The translations under genes and the position numbers were made by a program. This document shows, piece by piece, positions 26,700 through 38,550 of a stretch of DNA of 64,000 nucleotides. Every line of letters starts with the position of its first letter. Position 1 is the first letter of the stretch. This DNA is from Dama dama. Its lineage: Eukaryota; Chordata; Mammalia; Artiodactyla; Cervidae. Below the pieces are notes generated by a model that saw only the letters and a program-made list of their open reading frames with translations, was not told where the DNA came from and made no database searches. The stretch covers positions 558,001 to 622,000 of the forward strand of contig NW_026870963.1 of the NCBI RefSeq assembly GCF_033118175.1. The letters run 5' to 3'.

Positions 26700-29600
26700 A
26701 TGGTCTGAAATATAGGAGGAGCATTAAGCGGTGTTCAAAAACATGAAGAGCCTCAAAAGGTGTTAAAAATATGAAGAGCTTCTCAAGGTGTCAAAAATAT
26801 GAGGAGCATGAAACGGTCTGAAAAACAGGAGTAGCATGAAGTGGTGTTGAATAACATCAAGAGCCTGAAAATGTGTGAAAAATATGAAGAGCTTCAAAAG
26901 GTGTGAAATTCATGAGGAGCATGAAACGATCTGAAAAATATGAGAAGCAGGAAGTGGTGTGGAAAAACATGAAGAGCCTGAAAAGGTGTGAAAAATATGA
27001 AGAGCTTCAAAAGGTGTCAAAAATATGAAGAGCATGAAACGGTCTGAAATTTTGGAGGATCATGAGCGGTGTTCAAAAACATGAAGTGCCTGAAAATGTG
27101 TGAAAAATATGAAGAGCTTCAAATGGTGTCAAAAATATGAGAAGCATGAAACGGTCTGAAAGATAGGAGGAGCATGAAACGGTTATCAGAAACATGAAGA
27201 GCCTGAAAAGTTGTGAAAAATATGAATAGCTTCAAAAGGTGTGAAATTCATGAGGAGCATGAAACCTTTCTGAAAAATAGGAGAAGCATGAAGTGGTGTG
27301 GAAAAACATGAAGAGACTGAAAAGGTGTGAAAAATATGAAGAGCTTCAAAAGGTGTTAAAAATATGAAGAGCATGAAACGGTCTGAAAATTTGGAGGATC
27401 ATGAGCGGTGTTCAAAAACATGAAGAGCCTGAAAAGGTGTGAAAAATATGAAGGGCTTCAAATGGTGTCAAAAATATGAGAAGAATGAAACGGTCTGAAA
27501 GATAGATGTGGCATGAAATGGTGTTGAAAAACATGAAGAGCCTGAAAAGGTGTGAAAAATATGAAGAGCTTCAAAAGGTGTGAAATACATGAGGACCATG
27601 AAACGGGCTGAAAAATAGAAGCAAGAAGTGGTGTGGAAAAACATGAAGAGCCTGAAAAGGTGTGAAAAATATGAAGAGCTTCAAAAGGAGTGAAATATAT
27701 TAGGAGCATGAAACTCTCTGAAAAGTAGGAGGAGCATGAAACGGTGATCAAAAACATGAAGAGCCTAAAAAGTTGTGAAAAATATGAAAAGCTTCAAAAG
27801 GTGTCAAAAATGCGATGAGCATGAAACGGTCTTAAAAATAGGAGGATCATGAAACGATGTTGAAAAACAAGAAGTGCCTGAAAAGGTGTGAAAAATATGA
27901 AGAGTTTCAAAAGGTGTCAAAAATATGAGGAGCATGAAACGGTCTGAAAAATAGGAGGAGCATGAAGCTGTGTTTAAAAATATGAAGTGCCTGAAAAGGT
28001 GTGAAAAATATGAATAGCTTGAAAAGGTGTTGAAAATATGAAGAGCATGAAACGGTCTGAAATTTTGGAGGATCATGATCGGTGTTCAAAAACATGAAGA
28101 GCCTGAAAATGTGTGAAAAATATGAAGAGCTTCAAATGGTGTCAAAATTATGAGAAGCATGAAACGGTGTGAAAGATAGGAGGAGCATGAAACGGTGATC
28201 AGAAACATGAAGAGCCTGAAACGTTGTGAAAAATATGAAGAGCTTCAAAAGGTGTGAAATTCATGAGAAGCATGAAAAGGTTTGAAAAATACGAGAAGCA
28301 TGAAGTGGTGTGGAAAAACATGAAGAACCTCAAAAGGTGTGAAAAATATGAAGAGTTTCAAAAGGTGTCAAAAATATGAAGAGCATGAAACGGTCTGAAA
28401 AATAGGAGGAGCATGAAACGGTGATCAAAAACATGAAGAGTCTGAAAAGGTGTGAAAAATATGAAGAGCTTCAATAGGTGTGAAAAATATGAGGAGCAGT
28501 GTACGGTGTGAAAAATAGGAGAAGCCTGATGCGGTGTTCAAAAACATGAAGAGCCTGATAAGGTGTGAAAAATATAAAAAGTTTGAAAAGTTGTCAAAAA
28601 TGAGATGAGCATGAAACGGTCTGAAAAATAGGAGGAGCATGAAGTGGTGGTGCAAAACATGAACAGCCTGAAAATGCGTGAAAAATATGAAGAGGTTCAA
28701 AAGGTGTGAAATACATGAGGTGCATGAAACTCTCTGCAAAATAGGAGGAGCATGAAGCGGTGTTCAAAAACATGAAGAGCCTGAAATGTTGTGAAAAATT
28801 TTAAAAGCTTCAAAAGGTGTCAAAAATGAGATGAGCATGAAACTGTCTGAAAAATAGGAGGACCATGAAGTGGTGTTGAAAAACATGAAGAGCCTGAAAA
28901 GGAGTGAAAAATATGAAGAGCTTCAATAAGTATCAAAAATATGAGGAGCATGAAATGGTCTGAAAAATAGGAGGAGCATGAAACGGGGATCAAAAACATG
29001 AAGAGTCTGAAAAGGTGTGAAAAATATGAAGTGCTTCAGAAGGTGTCAAAAGTATGAGCAGCATGAAAGGTCTGAAAAATAGGACGAGCATGAAGTGGTG
29101 CTAAAACACATGAAGAGCCTGAAAAGTTGTGAAATAATGAAGAGCTTCTAAAGGTGTCAAAAATATGAGGAGGATGAAACGGTCTGAAAAAAAGGAGGAG
29201 CATGAAGTGGTGTTGAAAAACCTGAACAGCCTGAAAAGGTGTGAAAAATATGAAGAGCTTCAAAACATGTCAAAATATGAGGAGCATGAAACGGTCTGGA
29301 AAATAGGAGGAGCATGAAGCGGTGTTCAAAAACATGAAGAGTCTGAAAACGTGTGAAAAATATGAAGAGCTTCAAAAGGTGTCAAAACTATTAGGGGCAT
29401 GAAACGGTCTGAAAAATAGGAGAAGCATGAAGCTGTGTTCAAAAACATGAAGAGCCTGAAAAGGTGTGAAAAATATGAAGAGCTTCAAAAGGTATGAAAA
29501 ATATGAGGAGCATGAAAAGGTCTGAAAAATAGAAGCAGCATGAAATGGTGTTGAAAAACATGAAGAGCCTGAAAAGGTGTGAAAAATATGAAGAGCTACA

Positions 29601-32539
29601 AAAATGTGAAAAATATGAAAAGCTTCAAAAGGTGTGAAATATATGAAGAGTTTCAAAAGGTGTTAAAAATTAGATGAGCATGAAACGGTCTGAAAAATAG
29701 GAGGAGCATGAAGTGGTGTTGAAAAACATGAAGTGCCTGAAAAGGTGTGAAAAATATAAAGAGCTTCAAAAGGTGTGAATTACATGAGGAGCATGAAAAA
29801 GTTTAAAAAAAATGAGGAGCATAAGGCGGTGTTGAAAAACATGAAGAGCCTGAAAATGTGTGAAAAATATGAAGAGATTCAAAAGGTGTCAATAATATGA
29901 GGAGCATGAAACTGTCTGAAAAATGGGAGGAGCATGAAGCTGTGTTCAAAAACATGAAGAGCCTGAAAAGGTGTGCAAAATATGAAGAGCTTCAAGGTGT
30001 GAAATACATGAGGAGCATGAAACGGTGTTCAAAAACATGCAGAGACTGAAAAGGTGTGAAAAATATGAAGAGCTTCAAATATATGAAAATTATGAAGAGC
30101 TTCAAAAGGTGTGAAAAATATGAAGAGCTTCAAAAGATGTCCAAAATGAGATGAGCATGAAACGGTCTGAAAAATAGGAGCAGCATGAAGTGGTGTTGAA
30201 AATCATGAAGAGCCTGAAAAGGTGTGAAAAATATGCAGAGCTTCAAAAGGTGTCAAAAATATGAGGAGAATGAAACGGTCTGAAAAATACGAGGAGCATG
30301 AAGTGGTGTTGAAAAACATGAAGAGCCTGAAAAGTGTGAAAAATATGAAGAGCTTCAAAAGGTGTCAAAAATATGAGGAGCTTCAAATGGTGTGAAAAAT
30401 ATGAGGAGCATGAAACGGTCTGAAATATAGGAGGAGCATGAACCGGTGTTCAAAAACATGAAGAGCCTGAAATGGTGTGAAAAATACGAAGAGTTTCAAA
30501 AGGTGTCAAAAATATGAGGAGCATGAAACGGTCCGAAAAATAACAGGATCATGAAGCGGTGTTGAAAAACATGAAGAGCCTGAAAAGGTGTGAAAAAAAT
30601 GAAGAGCTTCAAAAGGTGTCAAAAATATGAGGAGCATGAAACGGTCTGAAAAATAGGAGGAGCATAAGCGGTGTTCAAAAACATGTACAGCCTGAAAAGG
30701 TGTGAAAAATAAGAAGAGCTTCAAAAGGTGTGAAAAATATGAAGAGCTTCAAAAGGTGTCAAAAATTAGATTAGCATGAACCGGTCTGAAAAATAGGAGG
30801 AGCATGAAGCAGTGTTTAAAACATGAACAGACTGAAAAGGTGTGAAAAATATGAAGAGCTTCAAAAGGTGTGCAAAATATGAAGAGCTTCAAAAGGTGTC
30901 AAAATTAGAGTAGCATGAAAGGGTGTGAAAAATTGGAGGAGCATGAAGTGCTGTTGAAAAACATGAAGAGCCTGAAAAGGTGTGAAATATATGAAGAGCT
31001 TCAAAAGGTGTAAAATATATGAGGAGCATGAAACGGTCTGAAAAATAGGAGGAGCATGAAACGGTGTTCAAAAACATGAAGAGCCTGAAAAGGTGTGCAA
31101 AATATGAAGAGCTTCAAAAGGTGTGAAATACATGAGGAGCATGAAACGGTGTTCAAAAACATGCAGAGACTGAAAAGGTGTGAAAAATATGAAGAGCTTC
31201 AAAAAGTGTCAAAAATTAGATTAGCATGAATGGGTCTGAAAAATAAGAGGAGCCTGAAGTTTGTTGAAAAACATGAAGAGCCTGAAAAAGTGTGAAAAAT
31301 ATGAAGAGCTTCAAAAATATGAAAATTATGAAGAGCTTCAAAAGGTGTGAGAAATATGAAGAGCTTCAAAAGGTGTCTAAAATATGAGGAGCATGAAACA
31401 ATCTGAAAAATAAGAAGAGCATGAAGCGGTGTTCAAAAATATGAAGAGCCTGAAAAGGTGTGAAATATATGAAGAGCTTCAAAAGGTGTCAAAAATATGA
31501 GGAGCATGAAACGGTCTGAAAAATAGGAGGAACATGAAGCGGTGTTCAAAAACATGAAAAGCCTGAAAAGGTGTGAAAAATATGAAGAGCTTCAAATGGT
31601 GTCAAAAATATGAGGAGCATGAAACGTTCTGAAAAATAGGAGGAGGATGAAGCGGTGTTGAAAAACATGAAGAGCCTGAAAAGGTGTGAAATATATGAAG
31701 AGCTTGAAAATGTGTCAAAAATATGAGGAAATGAAACGGTCTGAAAAATAGGAGGAGCATGAAGCGGTGTTAAAAAACATGAAGAGCCTGAAAAGGTGTG
31801 AAAAATATGAAGAGTTTCTAAAGGTATCAAATTGAGATGAGCATGAAACGGTCTGAAAAATAGGAGGAGAATGAAGAGGTGTTGAAAATCATCAAGAGCA
31901 TGAAAAGGTGTGAAAAATATGAAGAGCTTTAAAAGTGTCAAAAAGAGATGAGCATGAAAAGGTCTGAAAAATAGGAGGAGCATGAAGTGGTGTTGAAAAA
32001 AATGAAAACCCTGAAAAGGTGTGAAATATATGAAGAGCTTCAAAAGGTGTCAGATACATGAGGAGCATGAAACGATCTGAAAAATAGCAGGAGCATGAAG
32101 CGGTGTTGAAAAACATGAAGTGTCTGAAAAGTGTGAAAATATGAAGAGCTTCAAAAATATGAAAAATATGAAGCGCTTCAAAAGGTGTGAAAAATATGAA
32201 GAGCTTCAAAAGGTGTCAAAAATGAGATGAGCATGAAACGGTCTGAAAAAGAGGAGGAGCATGAAACAGTGTTGAAAAACATGATGAGCCTGAAAAGGTT
32301 TGAAAAATATGAAGAGTTTCAAAAGGTGTGAAATATATGAGGTGTAAGAAACGGTCTGAAAATTATTAGGAGCATGAAGCGGTGTTGAAAAACAAGAAGA
32401 GCCTGAAAAGGTGTGAAAAATATGAAGAGTTTCAAAAGGTGTGAAATATATGAGGTGCAAGAAACGGTCTGAAAAATAGTAGGAGCATGAAGCGGTGTTG
32501 AAAAACATGAAGAGCCTGAAAAGGTGTGAAAAATATGAA

Positions 32540-33050
32540 GAGTTTCAAAAGGTGTCAAAAATATGAGGAGCATGAAACGTTCTGAAAAATATGAAGAGCA
32601 TGAAGCCTTGTTTAAAAACATGAAGAGCCTGAAAACGTGTGAAAAATATGAAGAGATTCAAAAGGTGTGAAAAATATGAAGAGCTTCAAAATGTGTGAAA
32701 AATATGAGGAGCATGAAACGTTCTGAAAAATAGGAGGAGCATGAAGCGGTGTTGAAAAACATGAAGAGCGTGAAAAGGTGTGAAAAATATGAAGAGTTTC
32801 AAAAGGTGTCAAAAATATGAGGAGCATGAAACGTTCTGAAAAATATGAAGAGCATGAAGCCTTGTTTAAAAACATGAAGAGCCTGAAAACGTGTGAAAAA
32901 TATGAAGAGATTCAAAAGGTGTGAAAAATATGAAGAGCTTCAAAATGTGTGAAAAATATGAGGAGCATGAAACGTTCTGAAAAATAGGAGGAGCATGAAG
33001 CGGTGTTGAAAAACATGAAGAGCCTGAAAAGGTGTGAAAAATACGGAGAG
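32540..33050 (+). repeat. Tandem duplication with 254-bp offset
   Basis: The rare variant GAAGCCTTGTTTAAAAACATG occurs with its CTTG at 32607 and 32861, 254 bp apart. In both places GAAGAGATTCAAAAGG and then CTTCAAAATGTGTGAAAAATATG follow. The offset equals nine sub-repeats. Just upstream (32310-32480) are monomers with GAAATATATGAGGTGYAAGAAACGG that also occur at 6960-7340, a second long-range link. Confidence 0.82.
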
Positions 33051-33849
33051 ATTCTAAAGGTTTCAAAAATGAGAAGAGCATGAAACGGTCTGAAAAATAA
33101 GAGGAGCATGAAGTGAAGGTGAAAAACATGAAGAGCCTGAAAAGGTGTGAAAATATGAAGAGCTTCAAAAAGTGTCAAAAATATGAGGAGCATGAAACGG
33201 TCTGAAAAAAAGGAGGAGCATGAAGTGGTGTGGAAAAACATGAAGAGACTGAAAAGGTGTGAAAAATATGAAGAGCTTCAAAAGGTGTGAAATACATGAG
33301 GAGCATGAAACTCTCTGAAAAATAGGAGGAGCATGAAGCTGTGTTAAAAACTTGAAGAGCCTGAAAACGTGTGAAAAATATGAAGAGCTTCAAAAGGTGT
33401 GAAATACATGAGGAGCATGAAACCGTCTGAAAAACAGAAGCAGCATGAAACGGTGTTGAAAAACATGAAGAGCCTGCAAACGTGTGAAAAATATGAAGAG
33501 CTTCAAAAGGTGTGAAATATACGAAGAGCTTCAAAAGGTGTCAAATATATGAGGAGCATGAAACGGTCTGAAAAATAGGAGGATCATGAAGTGGTGTTGA
33601 AAAATAAGAAGAGCATGAAAATGTGTAAAAAATACGAAGAGCTTCAAAAGGTGTCAAAAATATGAGAGGCATGAAACGTTCTGAAAAATAATATGAGCAT
33701 GAAACGGTCTTGACAAACATGAAGAGCCTGAAAAGGTGTGAAAAATATGAAGAGCTTCAAAAGATGTCAAAAATTAGATGAGCATGAAACGGTCTGAAAA
33801 AAAGGAGGATCATGAAAAGGTGTTGAAAAAAATAAAGACCCTGAAAAGG

Positions 33850-36800
33850 TGCGAAAAATATGAATAGCTTCAAAAGGTGTCAAAATATGAAGAGCATGAA
33901 ACGGTCTGAAAAATAGGAGGAGCATGAAGTGATGTTGAAAAACATGAAGAGCCTGAAAACGTATGAAAAATATGAAGAGCTGCAAAAGGTGTGAAATAAT
34001 GAAGAGCTCAAAAGGTGTCAAAATATGAAGAGTTTCAAAAGGTGTCAATAATATGAGGAGCATGTAACGGTCTGAAAAATAGTAGGAGCATGAAGTGGTG
34101 TTGAAAAACATGAAGAGCCTGAAAAGGTGTGAAAAATATGAAGAGCTTCAAAAGATGTCAAAAATATGAGGAGCATGAAACTGTCTGAAAAATAGGATGA
34201 GCATGAAACGGTTTTTAAAAAGATGAAGAGCATGAAAAGATGGGAAAAATATGTAGAGCTTCAAAAGGTGTCAAAATTATGAGAAGCATGAAACGGTCTG
34301 AAAAATAGGAGGACCATGAAGTGTTGTTGAAAAACATGAAGAGCCTGAAAAAGTGTGAAATATATGAAGAGCTTCAAAAGGTCTGAAAAATATGAGGAGC
34401 AGGAAACGGTCTGAAAAATATGAGGAGCATCGAGCGGTCGTCAAAAACATGAAGAGCCTGAAAAGGTGTGAAAAAAATGAAGAGCCATGAAAGGTGTGAA
34501 AAATATGAGGAGCATGAAACGGTCTGAAAATATGAGGAGCATGAAACGGGCTGAAAAATATGAGGAGCATGAAGCGGTCATCAAAAACAGGAAGAGCCTG
34601 AAAAGGTGTGAAAAATATGAAGAGCTTCAAAAGGTGTGAAAAATATGAGGAGCATGAAACGGTCTGCAAATAGGAGGAGCATGAAACGGTGTTCAAAAAC
34701 ATGAAGAGCATGAAAAGGTGTGAAAAATATGAAGAGCTTCAAAAGGTGTCAAAAATATGAGAAGCATGAAACGGTCTGAAAAATAGGAGGAGCATGAAAC
34801 GGTGTTGAAAAACATGAAGAGCCTGAAATGGTGTGAAAATGTGAAGAGCTTCAAAATGTGTCAAAAATATGAGGAGCCTGAAAAGGGCTGAAAAATAGTA
34901 GGAACATGAAACGGTGTTGAAAATCATGAAGAGCCTGAAAAGATGTGAAAAATATGAATAGCTTCAAAAGGTGTCAAAAATATGAGGAGCATAAAACGGT
35001 CTAAAAAATAGGAGGAGCATGAGGTGGTCGTCAAAAACAGGAAGAGCCCGAAAACGTGTGAAAAATATGAAGAGCTTCAAAAGGTGTCAAAAATATGAGG
35101 AGCCTGAAAAGGTCTGAAAAATAGTAGGAGCATGAAACGGTGTTGAAAAACATGAAGAGACTGAAAAGATGTGAAAAATATTAATAGCTTCAAAACGTGT
35201 CAAAAATATGAGGAGCATAAAACGGTCTAAAAAATAGGAGGAGCATGAAGTGGTCGTCAAAAACAGGAAGAGCCCGAAAACGTGTGAAAAATATGAAGAG
35301 CATCAAAATGTGTCAAAAATATGAGGAGCATGAAACGGTCTGAAAAATCGGAGGAGCATGAAGCGGTGTTCAAAAACATGAAGAGCCTGAAAAGTTGTGA
35401 AAAATATGAAGAGCTTCAAAAGGTTTGATATACATGAGGAGCATGAAACGGTCTGAAAAATAGGAGGAGCATGAAGCGGTGTTCAAAAACATGAAGAGCC
35501 TGAAAAGTGTGAAGAATATGAAGAGCTTTAAAAGGTGTCAAAAATATGAGGAGCATGAAACGGTCTGAAAAATAAGAGGAGCATGAAGCGGTGTTGAAAA
35601 ACATGAAGAGCCTGAAAACGTATGAAAAATATGAAGAGCTTCAAAAGATGTGAAAAATATGAAGAGCTTCAAAAGGTGTCAAAAATATGAGGAGCATGAA
35701 ACGGTCTGAAATATAGGAGAGGCATGAAGTTGTGTTGAAAAACATGAAGAGCCTGAAAAGGTGTGAAATATATGAAGAGCTTCAAAAGGTCTGAAATATA
35801 TGAGGAGCATGAAACTGTCTGAAAAATAGGAGGTGCATGAAGTGGTGTTCAAAAACATGAAGAGCCTGAAAAGTTGTGAAATATATGAAGAGGTTCAAAA
35901 GGTGTGAAAAATATGAGGAGCATGATACCGTCTGAAAAATAGGAGGATCATGAAACGGTGATCAAACACATGAAGAGCCTGGAAATGTGTGAAAAATATG
36001 AAGAGCTTCAAAAGGTGTGAAATACATGAGGAGCATGAAAGGGGATGAAAAATAGGAGAAGCATGAAGTGGAGTGGAAAAACATGAAGAGCCTGAAAAGG
36101 TGTGAAAAATTTGAAGAGCTTCAAAAGATGTGAAATACATGAGGAGCATGAAACTCTCTGAAAAACAGGAGGAGCATGAAGCGGTTTTCAAAAACATGAA
36201 GAGCTAAAATGTTTTGAAAAATATGAAAAGCTTCAAAAGGTGTCAAAAATGAGATGAGCATGAAACGGTCTGAAAAATAGGAAGAGCATGAGGCGGTGTT
36301 GAAAAACATGAAGAGCCTGAAAACGTATGAAAAATATGAAGAGCTGCAAAAGGTGTGAAATAATGAAGAGCTCAAAAGGTGTCAAAATATGAAGAGTTTC
36401 AAAAGGTGTCAAAAATATGAGGAGCATGTAACGGTCTGAAAAGTAGTAGGAGCATGAAGCGGTGTTGAAAAACATGAAGAGCCTGAAAAGGTGTGAAAAA
36501 TATGAAGAGCTTCAAAAGATGTCAAAAATATGAGGAGCATGAAACTGTCTGAAAAATAGGATGAGCATGAAACGGTTTTTAAAAAGATGAAGAGCATGAA
36601 AAGATGGGAAAAATATGTAGAGCTTCAAAAGGTGTCAAAATTATGAGAAGCATGAAACGGTCTGAAAAATAGGAGGAACATGAAGTGTTGTTGAAAAACA
36701 TGAAGAGCCTGAAAAGGGGTGAAAAATATGAAGAGCTACAAAAGGTGTGAAATACATGAGGAGCATGAAACTCTCTGAACATTAGGAGGAGCATGAAGCG

Positions 36801-38550
36801 GTGTTCAAAAACATGAAGAGCCTGAAAAGGTGTGAAAAATATGAAGAGATTCAAAAGGTGTGAAATACATGAGGAGGATTAAACCGTCTGAAAAATAGGA
36901 GGAGCATGAAGCGGTGTTCAAAAACATGAAGAGCCTGAAATGTTGTGAAAAATATGAAAAGCTTCAAAAGTTGTCAAAAATGAGATGAGCTTGAAAAGGT
37001 CTGAAAAATAGGAAGAGCATAAAGCGGTGTTGAAAAACATGAAGAGCTGAAAACGTGTGAAAAATATGAAGAGCTTCAAAAGGTGTGAAAAATATGAAGA
37101 GCTTCAAAAGGTGTCAAAAATATGAGCAGCATGAAACGGTCTGAAATATAGGAGAGGCATGAAGTTGTGTTGAAAAACATGAAGAGCCTGAAAAGGTGTG
37201 AAATATATGAAGAGCTTCAAAAGGTCTGAAATATATGAGGAGCATGAAACTGTCTGAAATATAGGAGGTGCATGAAGTGGTGTTCAAAAACATGAAGAGC
37301 CTGAAAAGTTGTGAAATATATGAAGAGGTTCAAAAGGTGTGAAAAATATGAGGAGCATGATACCGTCTGAAAAATAGGAGGATCATGAAACAGTGATCAA
37401 AAACATGAAGAGCCTGAAAATGTGGGAAAAATATGAAGAGCTTCAAAAGGTGTGAAATACATGAGGAGCATGATAGGGGATGAAAAAGAGGAGAAGCATG
37501 AAGTGGAGTGGAAAAACATGAAGAGCCTGAAAAGGTTTGAAAAATTTGAAGAGCTTCAAAAGGTGTGAAATACATGAGGAGCATGAAACTCTCTGAAAAA
37601 TAGGAGGAGCATGAAGCGGTTTTCAAAAACATGAAGAGCTGAAATGTTTTGAAAAATATGAAAAGCTTCAAAAGGTGTCAAAAATGAGATGAGCATGAAA
37701 CGGTCTGAAAAATAGGAAGAGCATGAAGCGGTGTTGGAAAACATGAAGAGCCTGAAAACGTGTGAAAAATATGAATAGCTTCAAACGGTGTCAAAATATG
37801 AGGAGCATGAAACGGTCTGAAAAATAGGAGGAGCATGAAGTGATGTTGAAAAACATGAAGAGCCTGAAAACGTATGAAAAATATGAAGAGCTGCAAAAGG
37901 TGTGAAATAATGAAGAGCTGAAAAGGTGTCAAAATATGAAGAGTTTCAAAAGGTGTCAAAAATATGAGGAGCATGTAACGGTCTGAAAAATAGTAGGAGC
38001 ATGAAGCGGTGTTGAAAAACATGAAGAGCCTGAAAAGGCGTGAAAAATATGAAGAGCTTCAAAAGATGTCAAAAATATGAGGAGCATGAAACTGTCTGAA
38101 AAATAGGATGAGCATGAAATGGTTTTTAAAAAGATGAAGAGCATGAAAAGATGGGAAAAATATGTAGAGCTTCAAAAGGTGTCAAAATTATGAGAAGCAT
38201 GAAACCGTCTGAAAAATATGAGGAGCATCGAGCGGTCGTCAAAAACATGAAGAGCCTGAAAAGGTGTGAAATATATGAAGAGCTTCAAAAGGTCTGAAAA
38301 ATATGAGGAGCAGGAAACGGTCTGAAAAATATGAGGAGCATCGAGCGGTCATCAAAAACATGAAGAGCGTGAAAAGGTGTGAAAAAAATGAAGAGCCAGG
38401 AAAGGTGTGAAAAATATGAGGAGCATGAATCGGTCTGAAAAATATGAGGAACATGAAACGGTCTGAAAAATATGAGGAGCATGAAGCGGTCATCAAAAAC
38501 AGGAAGAGCCTGAAAAGGTGTGAAATATATGAAGAGCTTCAAATGGTGTC
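33850..38550 (+). repeat. Three-copy dispersed higher-order block (offsets 2364, 1547 and 3911 bp)
   Basis: The variant string AACGTATGAAAAATATG, followed by GAGCTGCAAAAGG, GAAATAATGAAGAGCT and GAGCATGTAACGG, marks three copies with ACGTATG at 33959, 36323 and 37870. Copies 1 and 3 keep the 3911-bp offset to at least GCATCGAGCGGTC (34428 and 38339). Copies 2 and 3 also share upstream sequence (AGGAGAGGCATGAAGTTG near 35717 and 37152) at an offset that changes from about 1435 to 1547 bp, implying an insertion of about 100 bp. Between shared parts, 34310-34345 and 38200-38240 differ, which suggests patchy conversion. Confidence 0.82.
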
